Of a stretch of 64,000 nt of DNA, positions 9,818 through 17,968 are shown piece after piece; positions within the stretch are counted from its first letter, which is position 1; the number at the start of each line of letters is the position of its first letter. The translations under genes and the position numbers were made by a program. The notes below the pieces were generated by a model that was not told the origin of the DNA, did not search any database, and saw only the letters and a program-made list of their open reading frames with translations. This DNA is from Metabacillus litoralis (GTDB lineage Bacteria; Bacillota; Bacilli; Bacillales; Bacillaceae): positions 1,489,001 to 1,553,000 of the forward strand of contig NZ_CP033043.1 in the NCBI RefSeq assembly GCF_003667825.1, read 5' to 3'.

Positions 9818-9960
9818 AGAGAAATCATAAACTAAAAAAGACTGTTCGGTGCTCGAACACCAAACAGTCATACAATAGCTAGGTTCCCACTAAGGGGATC
9901 AGCCGATTTTGTAAGATAACTCACCTGTCGCCGGCTAAGCTCAAGGGTGGGTTATTTTTT
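9818..9960 (+). ncRNA. Predicted antisense antitoxin RNA of the type I toxin
   Basis: A consensus promoter (9783-9811) and an intrinsic terminator (AACTCACC at 9918-9925 pairing with GGTGGGTT at 9946-9953, then ATTTTTT) frame a plus-strand RNA of about 140 nt. It is complementary to the last codons and the whole 3' untranslated part of the minus-strand toxin mRNA, whose own terminator is at 9834-9869. This convergent, 3'-overlapping layout is that of txpA/RatA and bsrG/SR4 in Bacillus subtilis. The exact ends are estimates from the sequence. Confidence 0.65.
9834..9869 (-). terminator. Terminator of the type I toxin mRNA
   Basis: GACTGTTCGGTG (9840-9851) pairs with CACCAAACAGTC (9858-9869), one G-U wobble, followed on the minus strand by six T. 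It lies about 85 nt after the toxin stop codon. Confidence 0.75.
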
Positions 9961-10038
9961 GTCTCTAAAAGATATGATGGACAACACCAAACCTGCAAAT
10001 GCCATCATAAGCATTAACGTTTGAAATACTGTCAACAT
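9952..10038 (-). CDS. Holin-like type I toxin, 28 residues
   Basis: The minus strand encodes MLTVFQTLMLMMAFAGLV then LSIISFRDKK and TAA: one membrane helix and a short charged tail, the standard form of the holin-like toxin family (Hol_Tox) of Bacilli. A second ATG two codons earlier (10042-10044) would add MR, but the AAAGGGGG box is better spaced for the ATG at 10036-10038. The leader can fold so that TTACCCC pairs with the GGGGGTGA ribosome binding site, a common brake in type I toxins. A LexA box overlaps its promoter, and an antisense RNA overlaps its 3' end. Expected action is membrane depolarisation or envelope stress under DNA damage; this is family knowledge, not shown here. Confidence 0.8.
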   Translation of the reverse strand: MLTVFQTLMLMMAFAGLVLSIISFRDKK

Positions 10039-10106
10039 ACGCATCACCCCCTTTCCGTACGGGGTAACGCTGACCACCCATGAGTTTACCTAACTATTGC
10101 CTTTCT

Positions 10107-10135
10107 ATTATATCACAACCAAGAACGCTTGTTCT
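10107..10135 (-). promoter_or_regulatory. LexA-controlled toxin promoter
   Basis: On the minus strand TATAAT (10112-10107) is preceded 17 bp upstream by AGAACA (10135-10130). The palindrome GAAC-GCTT-GTTC at 10123-10134 overlaps the -35 box and spacer and matches the Gram-positive LexA consensus GAAC-N4-GTTC exactly. Predicted outcome: repression by LexA, induction in the SOS response. Confidence 0.72.
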
Positions 10136-10277
10136 TATAATCTGCTATTAATTATCTATCTACACATAGAGGAACTAAACTACCTTCTACCCCAACGATT
10201 AACTACTCTTACTCTTCTACAACACTATGTACTTCTTTATCTAGTATATAAACACCATAAAAAATGAAACCTTCCAT

Positions 10278-10300
10278 TATACTTAACCGTATTAAGTATA
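10278..10300. promoter_or_regulatory. Candidate operator palindrome upstream of the membrane-protein gene
   Basis: TATACTTAA and TTAAGTATA form a perfect 9-bp inverted repeat with a 5-bp spacer, 36 bp upstream of the next plus-strand start codon. It has no T-run, so it is more like a repressor site than a terminator. Confidence 0.45.
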
Positions 10301-10336
10301 TAACCATTCCAAAAAAACACATCGAAAGGAGACACT

Positions 10337-12028
10337 ATGGTTAACATCCTTGTCTTTTCTCTTATTATTGGACTTTTAACAGTCGTTTTCATGATTCCTT
10401 TTACAAAACAAAAGCAGGCAAAAAAAGATAAAAAATCGGCTAAAAATAAGCCAAGCGTACGGGTACTTATCATCTTTTCTGTGATTATTATGATCGCAAT
10501 GTTTGCGGTTTACTATTTTACTAATTTAGATCGTAATATTTCTTCATTATGGTTTTTTCTCATCCTTGTTTCTGGATTAGGTATGATCCTTGCAACAGGA
10601 AAGGAAAAGCTACTAAAGGGTCTTGTTTTCTTAGCAAGTCTTGTATTTGGCATTTATCTACTTGTGGCACCAGTTTTTAATGCGGATGAAAAATTCGAAT
10701 ATGTAGAGATGGAAGAATTAGTGGAAATTAAAGCATTTGATGAAAATAAAACCCCTGCTAGCGTTCCACCCCAGTTTGCTAGAAACAAAATGAAAAAGTC
10801 GTTTGGTCAAGTACCGAATACAAGTTATTATGAACTTGGAAATCTACAGGTACAAAAAGTAAATGGAGAATTTGTTTATATTGCACCAGTTGAGTTCTCA
10901 GGATTTTTTAAATGGTTGAATGGTGATGAAACACCTGGTTACTTTACTTTAAGTGCCACTGATTCTTCCGATAATCCAAAGTTTGTCAAATCTGAGATGA
11001 TCTATACACCATCCTCTTATCTTAATAAAAATGTTGAACGTCATATAAGAATGAACTATCCTAAGCATATTTTTTATGGTGATGTTCAATTAGAAATTGA
11101 CGAAGATGGCAAACCATTCTATATCCGTACCTATGGTCAATTTGTTTCAGCTCGTAATGGTTTCGAGGCTGATGGAATTGTCATGGTTGATCCTAAGAGT
11201 GGGGAAACAAAGGATTATAAGCTAGCTGAAGTACCCTCTTTTATTGATGGAGCTGTTTCTCCTGAAGCTGTGAGCTTACAGAACAGCTATTATGGAAATT
11301 ATATACATGGGTTTTGGAATAGTATTTTTGGTAAATCTGATGTGAAGCTACCTTCTGATGAAGGAACGGAAGCAAATGTAAGTCCAATATTTAATGAAGA
11401 TGGTGACATGTATTATTTTACTGACTTTACTAGCCCTAAAGAAGGCGTAGATTCTATGCTGGGGTACTCCCTTACCAATTCTAGAACAGGAAAGGCAACC
11501 TATTATACTGGAAATCTAGAAGCATCGTATATGGATTCCCAAGGTGCGCTTCAAATTATCGAAAAGAAATTTATCGAGAAAAAATGGCATGGTGAAATGC
11601 CGGTTTTATATAATTTTTATGGAGAAGCTAGCTGGTTAACACCTGTTTTGGATTCTAACGGCTTTTTACAAAACTACTTCATTGTGTCTGCTGCCAACCC
11701 AGAAATATCCGTATATGCAGCAACACCTAATCAAGCGCTAAAGCAATATAAAATAGCTCTACAAAAAGGTGGAAGCTCTGTAGATGGTACCTCTAAAGCT
11801 GAAGAAAAAACAGTAACAGGCAAGGTTGTACGTGTTTACAAAGAAAAAGCTGGAGATTTCACGACGACTTCATTTTTATTAGACAATGGCAAAAATTTCG
11901 TGATATCATCTGAAAATTATCCGTTGGCTATTTACTTACAAGAGAATGACTCAGTGGAAATTTCCTATCTAGATACCGGAGAAAGCTTCTTACCAGTTAA
12001 GGAAATGAGTATTGAAGGTTTGGAATAA
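10337..12028 (+). CDS. Membrane protein of unknown function with large extracytoplasmic domain
   Basis: The 563-residue product has three or four N-terminal membrane segments (about 3-22, 45-65, 73-90, 97-115) and then some 450 residues with no membrane segment, rich in beta-type sequence with several FVYIAPVE- and YFIVSAANPEI-like strands. I recognise no catalytic motif. The last 90 residues (from EEKTVTGKVVRVYKEK) look like a small beta-barrel, possibly OB-like. The ATG has GAAAGGAGAC upstream. It is a single-gene unit: a strong terminator follows at 12065-12104 and a palindromic operator candidate lies upstream. Confidence 0.75.
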   Translation: MVNILVFSLIIGLLTVVFMIPFTKQKQAKKDKKSAKNKPSVRVLIIFSVIIMIAMFAVYYFTNLDRNISSLWFFLILVSGLGMILATGKEKLLKGLVFLASLVFGIYLLVAPVFNADEKFEYVEMEELVEIKAFDENKTPASVPPQFARNKMKKSFGQVPNTSYYELGNLQVQKVNGEFVYIAPVEFSGFFKWLNGDETPGYFTLSATDSSDNPKFVKSEMIYTPSSYLNKNVERHIRMNYPKHIFYGDVQLEIDEDGKPFYIRTYGQFVSARNGFEADGIVMVDPKSGETKDYKLAEVPSFIDGAVSPEAVSLQNSYYGNYIHGFWNSIFGKSDVKLPSDEGTEANVSPIFNEDGDMYYFTDFTSPKEGVDSMLGYSLTNSRTGKATYYTGNLEASYMDSQGALQIIEKKFIEKKWHGEMPVLYNFYGEASWLTPVLDSNGFLQNYFIVSAANPEISVYAATPNQALKQYKIALQKGGSSVDGTSKAEEKTVTGKVVRVYKEKAGDFTTTSFLLDNGKNFVISSENYPLAIYLQENDSVEISYLDTGESFLPVKEMSIEGLE

Positions 12029-12064
12029 GCCAGAAATGTTGATACACGTGCGTGAATAAAAATT

Positions 12065-12104
12065 AGGCTGTAGATAAACTCGAATTTATCTACAGCCTTT
12101 TTTA
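12065..12104 (+). terminator. Strong terminator between convergent genes
   Basis: GGCTGTAGATAAA (12066-12078) pairs perfectly with TTTATCTACAGCC (12085-12097), then seven T. The opposite strand also has a T-rich tail, so it can serve the convergent ABC permease gene as well. Confidence 0.9.
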
Positions 12105-12134
12105 TATTAGATTCTAGAATTTTCGACAAAATTC

Positions 12135-12159
12135 GGGAAGTGACAGGCACCACCTTCCC
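12135..12159. repeat. Short extragenic palindrome with GTGACAGGCACC core
   Basis: GGGAAG (12135-12140) pairs with CTTCCC (12154-12159) around TGACAGGCACCAC. Sequences of this type are scattered between genes in Bacillaceae genomes (recalled, not searched). It lies right after the permease stop codon. Confidence 0.4.
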
Positions 12160-12162
12160 CTA

Positions 12163-14754
12163 CTAAATACTCTCCTGCTTCAATCCATCAATAATATTTT
12201 CTTTTTTGATTTTTTGGATGCTGTAGAGCATGGCTAATCCAACGATGACGAATATGATGACGATGACAAAGGCTACGCTCATCCAAGGGACTGCAAAGCC
12301 GTATTCGAAGGTTTGGCGTAGTCCTAGGTACATCAAATACATGACAATGCCGCTGATTGGGAGTCCGTATGTTAATGACTTTATTCCATAGAAAATACTT
12401 TCGTAGTTAATCATTTTATTAAAGCCTTTTGGTGTCATACCGACTGAACGTAGCATGGCAAATTCTCGTTTGCGAAGTGTGATGCTTGTTGAGATCGTAT
12501 TAAAAATATTTGCAATCGATATTAATGAAATCAATGTGATAAATCCGTATGTGAATACTGACAGCATAAGGACCATTTGCTCTTGTTCTTGCCTTCTTTC
12601 ATAAACGTTATAAACATACATATTAGATGAAATAGCTTCATCCAATGCTTTCTGAGTGCCAAGTGGATCAGATGAATTCAGATACAAGTATGGATTCATT
12701 TCGCTCTGTAGTTGCTTATTAGAACGAATAAGATTGTCTAGCGTTTCTTGTGTGACAATGATATCAAGTCCACCTAAACTAGCCGTTTGAACACCCATTG
12801 GAACTTGATCCGTTAACGCACCGATCTTAATACGATTCAAAAATTGCTGATCTCCATTTCCTTCATAATCAAAGGTATGCAAATCTACCATTTGTCCAAT
12901 TTCACCATGAATGGTCTTTTCTTCAATAAATTTTCCAGATTCAGCATCTTCGTATTTTATCTTTTCAATAATAATGGCACTAGGATCGTTGGGATTATCA
13001 AGTTTTTCAACATCTACCTCGATACTGTTGGCGAATTCTTTAAAACTTTCTTGATCTAATCCATGTAACGTTGCGTAATAAGGGTATTTTCCTTCCTTTA
13101 CAACAGAATCATCTTCTTTTGCTAGCTGCTGTATTTCTTTTGAAGCCATTTCTACAGGAATCATAGCATTTACACTCACATCATTTAGCAAAATCGAATC
13201 AGTAACATAGTCAAGGTTTGCCAGTGGTGCTAGGTCCTCCGAATTAACCCCAGATCCATATACCTGAATATCATAGCTAATATCATGTTGAGACAGTTCA
13301 AGTGACTTTTTAATATTGTCCGTAAAAAATGACACAGCTAAAAACAGGACAATACTAATCACTAAAGAAAACACAGTTGCTTGATATCTTCGTTTATTTC
13401 GTTTTAGGTTTTTTAGGCCAATTTCAGCTTCTATCCCAAACAATTTGCGAACAAACTTTGATGTTTTGACAGCTTTTCGTGTTAATTTTACATCCTGTGT
13501 TTGACGAAGTGCATCGATTGCTGACACTTTTGATGCTCTTTTTGCTGGAAGATAGGTTGAGATAAAAATCGTTAAGATAGAAACAACACAAGCAACTAGT
13601 ATCGAAGCCGGTGTAACAATTACCTTTAGTTTTACAGACGTATTAAGCGCGTCGTGTAGATATGAGTTAATAAAAGCAAATGTGACGGCCATCCCGCCAA
13701 TACCTGAAAGAAAGCCAAGTGGAATACTAATGGCCCCAATGATTGCTCCTTCAAAAAATACAGAGTTTCGCTTTTGTTTTTTAGTTGCCCCAACACTCGC
13801 AAGCATACCTAAATGTCTTGAACGTTCTGAAACACTAATGGCAAACGCATTATAAATGAGTGCGACTGAACCAACTATAATAACGGCCATGATTATTCCT
13901 GCAAGCGAGAATAATGTAATAAATAATCCTTCATTTTTCGTTACACCATAAAAGCGAAGCAATTCCGTATTATAACTAATAGATTCAATACCTTGTTGCT
14001 CGGCAAGTTTTTCTGCATGTTTAAAAAGTGAGCCTTTGACCTTCTTTAGCACAACAATTGCATCAGCTTTATCAGCATTGCTCACTACATCTTTATCAAC
14101 ATAGCTTATGATGGTGTAGCCAGGTGCTAATGAATTTTCCCATTTGGGACGTTTAATCTTACCAACGATGGTAAACGTTTCTGTTGATTTTATCTTGAGT
14201 TCTTCAGCTACTCCATTTTCATCTATCGTCAAGCTATAAGACTGGTCAAGACCCTCTTCTTGATTGTGAGTAACACGATTTCCGATATCAAGAGTTAGCT
14301 TGTCTCCAATCTTATATTGTACACTCGCATTCTTATCAATTTCCTCTGATATCACTACTTCGTTTTCAGCTTTTGGTAAACGTCCTTCCGATAACTCAAT
14401 CGGAAACTGCTTGAATGCAGTTGCGTTATATTCCTTTATAAACAAATAAGGCTTACTTTCATTTTTAGAATCTGGAAAGTGTGCATATCCAAGATCTCTA
14501 GATAACATGACCTTATCAGTTTCATTATCCTTTTCAATGGCTTCAAGTTGTTTTGCATTCACATCTTTATATTTAACATGCCATTCACCATTTTGTGAGA
14601 TATTTTCCCTAATGGTCAAATCTAAAAAAGAAACACTTAGGGTTGCAACGGCTGAAATCATGGCAACTGAAATGATCACACCAATAATGGTAACAAGTGT
14701 TCTTCGCTTGTTTTCCTTGAGATGTCGTATTGTTAATTTGTTGATAATGTTCAT
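12163..14754 (-). CDS. ABC transporter permease with two FtsX domains
   Basis: The 863-residue protein has an N-terminal membrane helix, a large extracytoplasmic MacB-like domain, a three-helix FtsX block (about 280-405, including the ASVGATKKQKRNSVFFEGAI segment), a second membrane anchor near 465, a second extracytoplasmic domain and a second FtsX block (about 740-850, with LRSVGMTPKGFNKMINYES). Such permeases do not form classic channels; they act mechanically on peptides or lipoproteins, often in antimicrobial-peptide resistance. Its start overlaps the stop of the ATPase gene by 4 nt, so the two are translationally coupled. The kinase/regulator pair immediately upstream points to induction by an envelope signal. 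Confidence 0.92.
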   Translation of the reverse strand: MNIINKLTIRHLKENKRRTLVTIIGVIISVAMISAVATLSVSFLDLTIRENISQNGEWHVKYKDVNAKQLEAIEKDNETDKVMLSRDLGYAHFPDSKNESKPYLFIKEYNATAFKQFPIELSEGRLPKAENEVVISEEIDKNASVQYKIGDKLTLDIGNRVTHNQEEGLDQSYSLTIDENGVAEELKIKSTETFTIVGKIKRPKWENSLAPGYTIISYVDKDVVSNADKADAIVVLKKVKGSLFKHAEKLAEQQGIESISYNTELLRFYGVTKNEGLFITLFSLAGIIMAVIIVGSVALIYNAFAISVSERSRHLGMLASVGATKKQKRNSVFFEGAIIGAISIPLGFLSGIGGMAVTFAFINSYLHDALNTSVKLKVIVTPASILVACVVSILTIFISTYLPAKRASKVSAIDALRQTQDVKLTRKAVKTSKFVRKLFGIEAEIGLKNLKRNKRRYQATVFSLVISIVLFLAVSFFTDNIKKSLELSQHDISYDIQVYGSGVNSEDLAPLANLDYVTDSILLNDVSVNAMIPVEMASKEIQQLAKEDDSVVKEGKYPYYATLHGLDQESFKEFANSIEVDVEKLDNPNDPSAIIIEKIKYEDAESGKFIEEKTIHGEIGQMVDLHTFDYEGNGDQQFLNRIKIGALTDQVPMGVQTASLGGLDIIVTQETLDNLIRSNKQLQSEMNPYLYLNSSDPLGTQKALDEAISSNMYVYNVYERRQEQEQMVLMLSVFTYGFITLISLISIANIFNTISTSITLRKREFAMLRSVGMTPKGFNKMINYESIFYGIKSLTYGLPISGIVMYLMYLGLRQTFEYGFAVPWMSVAFVIVIIFVIVGLAMLYSIQKIKKENIIDGLKQESI

Positions 14755-15434
14755 GGACGGATCACCTCATCCTTTGCGATCCTTCCGTCCTCAATTGAAA
14801 TCACACGATCAGCTTGTAAGGCAATACGTTCATCATGTGTAATCACAATTAATGTTTGGTTATACGTTTTATTGAACATTTTTAAAAGCTCAATAATTTC
14901 ACCGCTGTTTTTGCTATCTAAATTTCCAGTAGGCTCATCTGCTAGCATAATCGCAGGATTACTGATTAAAGCACGTCCTATGGAAACCCTCTGCTGCTGA
15001 CCACCAGAAAGCTGATTTGGTAAATGGTTTAAGCGATTTTCTAACCCTAATGTACCAATAATCTTCTTTAAATGCTCTGGATCGACCTTATGCTCATCTA
15101 ATAGCATTGGCAGGGTAATATTCTCTTCAACTGTTAAAATCGGAATCAAATTGTAAAACTGATAAATAAGTCCGATTTGTCGTCTTCTAAAAATCGCTAA
15201 TTGTGTTTCATTTAAGCTATAGATATCGGTATTATCTATTAATACCTTTCCGCTAGATGGCCGATCAACACCACCAAGAAGATGAAGTAGAGTTGACTTC
15301 CCTGATCCTGATGGACCAATAATCACGACAAACTCCCCTTTTTTCACAGAAAACGATACATTATCTAGTGCTTTAACTGCTGTGTCTCCTTTGCCATAGA
15401 CCTTAGACAGATTTTCAATTTGTAAAATATTCAT
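14751..15434 (-). CDS. ABC transporter ATP-binding protein, LolD/MacB type
   Basis: This 227-residue ATPase has Walker A GPSGSGKST (about residues 40-48), Q-loop in LIYQFYNLIP, signature LSGGQQQRVSIGRAL, and Walker B IMLADEPTGNLD, all intact. The GNLDS ending is typical of ATPases paired with FtsX permeases. The start is placed at the ATG (15434) that follows GGAGG by about 8 nt; an in-frame ATG five codons upstream is itself part of the ribosome binding site. It overlaps the permease gene by 4 nt. A long palindrome separates it from the kinase gene. Confidence 0.93.
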   Translation of the reverse strand: MNILQIENLSKVYGKGDTAVKALDNVSFSVKKGEFVVIIGPSGSGKSTLLHLLGGVDRPSSGKVLIDNTDIYSLNETQLAIFRRRQIGLIYQFYNLIPILTVEENITLPMLLDEHKVDPEHLKKIIGTLGLENRLNHLPNQLSGGQQQRVSIGRALISNPAIMLADEPTGNLDSKNSGEIIELLKMFNKTYNQTLIVITHDERIALQADRVISIEDGRIAKDEVIRP

Positions 15435-15526
15435 TATGATTTCCTCCATATTTTCATCTTACTGTTAGTTTATCTGCCTAATATGACAATAAAGTGACTA
15501 GCAAAGTGACAATTTATTCACATTGA

Positions 15527-15579
15527 GACGGAGGGTCAGGTTCGTTGTCCCTTTGGGACACGGAACCTGACCCTCCGTC
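15527..15579. repeat. Long extragenic palindrome between kinase and ABC genes
   Basis: A perfect 17-bp arm (15527-15543, core GAGGGTCAGGTTC) pairs with 15563-15579; an inner TGTCCC/GGGACA stem closes on three T, after a 2x2 internal loop. It lies three bases after the kinase stop codon and has no T-run, so it is more like a REP element or an mRNA-stabilising hairpin than a terminator. Confidence 0.7.
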
Positions 15580-15582
15580 CCC

Positions 15583-16587
15583 CTAAATGACTTGTTTATA
15601 AAACTTAATGATGAATGTTGTTCCTTTTCCGATTTCGCTTTTCACTTCAATATCACCATGTTGACTTTTGATAATACTGTGCGCCATTGCTAGTCCTATG
15701 CCGACACTATCTTCTCCTGCATTTTTCCCTCTGTAAAAACGTTTGAAAATATAAGGTAAATCTTCTTTTGGAATACCCTTGCCATTATCAGAGATAATCA
15801 ATTCCGTAAATAGTGCATTTTCTGTAAACGATATGGAAATTTCTCCACCCTCCTGTGTATGCTCCACACAGTTTTTTAAAATATTGATGATTGCCTCTGT
15901 TGTCCAGTTAAAATCACCAATAAATGATACTTCTTTTTCACCAGTTACGTTAAGAGTTTGCTGCTTAATATCCATAGGTACTAAAACAGGCTGAATCGCT
16001 TGTTCTAGTAAGTCAGAAAGTAAAATAGGATCTCTTTTAAAAGGAACTGTTCCAGCGTCAATTTTTGATAGCTTTAATAAAGAGGATACAAGCCACTCAA
16101 TTCGTTCAAGCTGCACACGAATGTTATTTGTGAACTCTTCTCGCTTTGCTTCCTCAAGCTTGGTGTCACCTAAAAGATCTGCCATGACCATCATCGAAGT
16201 TAATGGCGTTTTTAGCTGGTGAGAAATATCTGAAATGGCATTCGTTAGCTTCACTTTATCTTGTTGTAGCAACGAGTGGTGCTCAGACAGCATCAACGTT
16301 ACTTTATATATATCACTCTTTAAAATACTAAGTTCACCTTCATAATTATCACGAACATCCAGACTATAGTCACCGCTTGAAATTTTACGTAAATAGCCCG
16401 ATAGCTTTTCAATTTCCCTGTATCTCCATTTTGTAAAAAATAAACTACAACCAATTAGTAGGACAGAGGTTAGAAAAACCATCGTTGCTGCTAGTCCTGA
16501 AAGCAGGAAAAAAGTAGCGATGGTTGCCAGTAACATTATTGCTACTAAAGCAAGGAGAAAAAATTGAATTTCTTTGTTTCGTAACAT
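15583..16587 (-). CDS. Sensor histidine kinase with short two-helix sensor
   Basis: The product (334 residues from the ATG at 16587) has two membrane helices with almost no extracellular loop (about 6-25 and 30-48), a HAMP-like linker, the phosphoacceptor box SDISHQLKTPLTS, an N box (ILKNCVEHT), and G boxes (DNGKGIP, VGIGLAMAHSI). The small sensor suggests sensing inside the membrane or via the transporter, as in Bacillus antibiotic-sensing systems. The start ATG is one base after the regulator stop codon and has AAGGTTGGTG upstream; the longer frame to 16617 would overlap the regulator and is not preferred. Confidence 0.92.
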   Translation of the reverse strand: MLRNKEIQFFLLALVAIMLLATIATFFLLSGLAATMVFLTSVLLIGCSLFFTKWRYREIEKLSGYLRKISSGDYSLDVRDNYEGELSILKSDIYKVTLMLSEHHSLLQQDKVKLTNAISDISHQLKTPLTSMMVMADLLGDTKLEEAKREEFTNNIRVQLERIEWLVSSLLKLSKIDAGTVPFKRDPILLSDLLEQAIQPVLVPMDIKQQTLNVTGEKEVSFIGDFNWTTEAIINILKNCVEHTQEGGEISISFTENALFTELIISDNGKGIPKEDLPYIFKRFYRGKNAGEDSVGIGLAMAHSIIKSQHGDIEVKSEIGKGTTFIIKFYKQVI

Positions 16588-16588
16588 C

Positions 16589-17278
16589 CTAGTCACCAAC
16601 CTTATAGCCCATGCCACGTATTGTCTTGATAATGGTTGGGTTTTGCGGCTCGTCCTCTAGCTTTTCACGTAATCTTTTTATGTAAACCGTCAATGTATTA
16701 TCATTCACAAAGTCACCTGCAACATCCCAAATTCGATCAAGCAGCTGTGCTCTGGTAAGAACCTGTCCAATATGATTTGCAAAGATCAAAAGAAGGCGGT
16801 ATTCCAACGCAGTAAGGAGCACTTCCTCCCCGTTTTTGTACACCTTTCCTTCTAGTGTATTGATCCGAATAGTTTCGATTTCAAATATATTTTTTGCTTG
16901 CGTTGTTGATTGCTTATTGTAACGGCGAAGCACGGATCGAATTCGAGAGAATAACTCACGAATACGGAACGGCTTTGTTATATAATCATCCGCCCCCATA
17001 TCAAGTCCCATCACCACATTCACTTCATCATCCAAAGCAGTCAAAAAGATTACAGGCTTATCTCCCCGTTTCTTGACTAACTCACATAGCTCGTAACCAC
17101 TTCCATCTGGTAAGGACAAATCAAACAAAAACAAATCTACTTCATTTAATTGCTTTTCAATTACATTTTTCGCCTGCTCAGTATCATAGCAAACAATCGT
17201 TTCATATCCTTCTTGTTTTAATGAGTAATCCAAGCCCATTGCAATTGATTTATCATCCTCGACAAGTAATATTTTCAT
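16589..17278 (-). CDS. OmpR/PhoB-family response regulator
   Basis: The product has a receiver domain with Glu7-Asp8-Asp9 and phosphoacceptor Asp53 (LFLFDLSLPDGSG), the conserved Thr in FLTALDD and Lys in YITKPF, followed by a winged-helix DNA-binding domain (about 130-229) ending in TIIKTIRGMGYKVGD. The ATG at 17278 follows AAAGGTG with good spacing; an upstream GTG is less likely. It is the first gene of the regulator-kinase-ATPase-permease series, and probably activates that series. Confidence 0.93.
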   Translation of the reverse strand: MKILLVEDDKSIAMGLDYSLKQEGYETIVCYDTEQAKNVIEKQLNEVDLFLFDLSLPDGSGYELCELVKKRGDKPVIFLTALDDEVNVVMGLDMGADDYITKPFRIRELFSRIRSVLRRYNKQSTTQAKNIFEIETIRINTLEGKVYKNGEEVLLTALEYRLLLIFANHIGQVLTRAQLLDRIWDVAGDFVNDNTLTVYIKRLREKLEDEPQNPTIIKTIRGMGYKVGD

Positions 17279-17369
17279 ATCTAGCACCTTTATTCTTGTA
17301 TTTTTACAAATGATATTTTAATTTCTCCTATGATAACAATGTACTGAACCCGAGAATAAGCACAAGTGA

Positions 17370-17753
17370 TTATTTTTTCACAATAGCAATGTCTTTATTT
17401 TTTCTGTTTTGAACTTCTTCCATCTTCAGATAAAAGCTTTCCTCTAAATCAATTTCGAAGTAATTTGCAAACTTCGTGATGTACGCAAGACAATCAGCAA
17501 ATTCTTTCCCTAGTTCCTTTTTTATACTGGCTTTCGCTATCCCGAACGCTTGTTCCTCTGGCATTCCATCATTGATCATTGTATTTGTCAAATTGAAGGC
17601 TTTGCGTAATTCCTCCGCTATTTCTGCAACTTCTGTCGTTAGTAGCATGTAATTATTTAATAGTGATGACTTTGTTCTTTCGTAATCATCTGTTTTAATT
17701 TGCCAATTCATTTCCTCTTGGTATTGTTTTGAAAACTCTTGTAGTTTTTTCAT
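17370..17753 (-). CDS. MazG-like nucleotide pyrophosphohydrolase
   Basis: The 127-residue all-alpha protein shows the MazG pattern: LTTEVAEIAEELRKAF (the EVxEx helix that binds Mg2+) and, about 45 residues on, KKELGKEFADCLAYITKFAN (the ExxD helix). The family hydrolyses (d)NTPs to monophosphates and pyrophosphate, as a house-cleaning activity. The substrate is not readable. It stands alone between the two-component system and the HAD gene, and is preceded by GAGGAACAAAC. Confidence 0.8.
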   Translation of the reverse strand: MKKLQEFSKQYQEEMNWQIKTDDYERTKSSLLNNYMLLTTEVAEIAEELRKAFNLTNTMINDGMPEEQAFGIAKASIKKELGKEFADCLAYITKFANYFEIDLEESFYLKMEEVQNRKNKDIAIVKK

Positions 17754-17968
17754 GTTTGTTCCTCTTTTATTCTTTAGTTTATAAAACCTATTTTAAGACA
17801 AATCAGATGCTCAAGCCAACACTAGAATAAGAGTATATTATTTTATTTAGCAACTTCCTAAACAAAAAAACACCTCGCTCTTCTCCTTATAAGAAAAACG
17901 AAGTGAATATATTAGCGAATTGATATGTTGTTTAGTTCATGGCTGGTTCATAAACATTTTCTAGTAAA

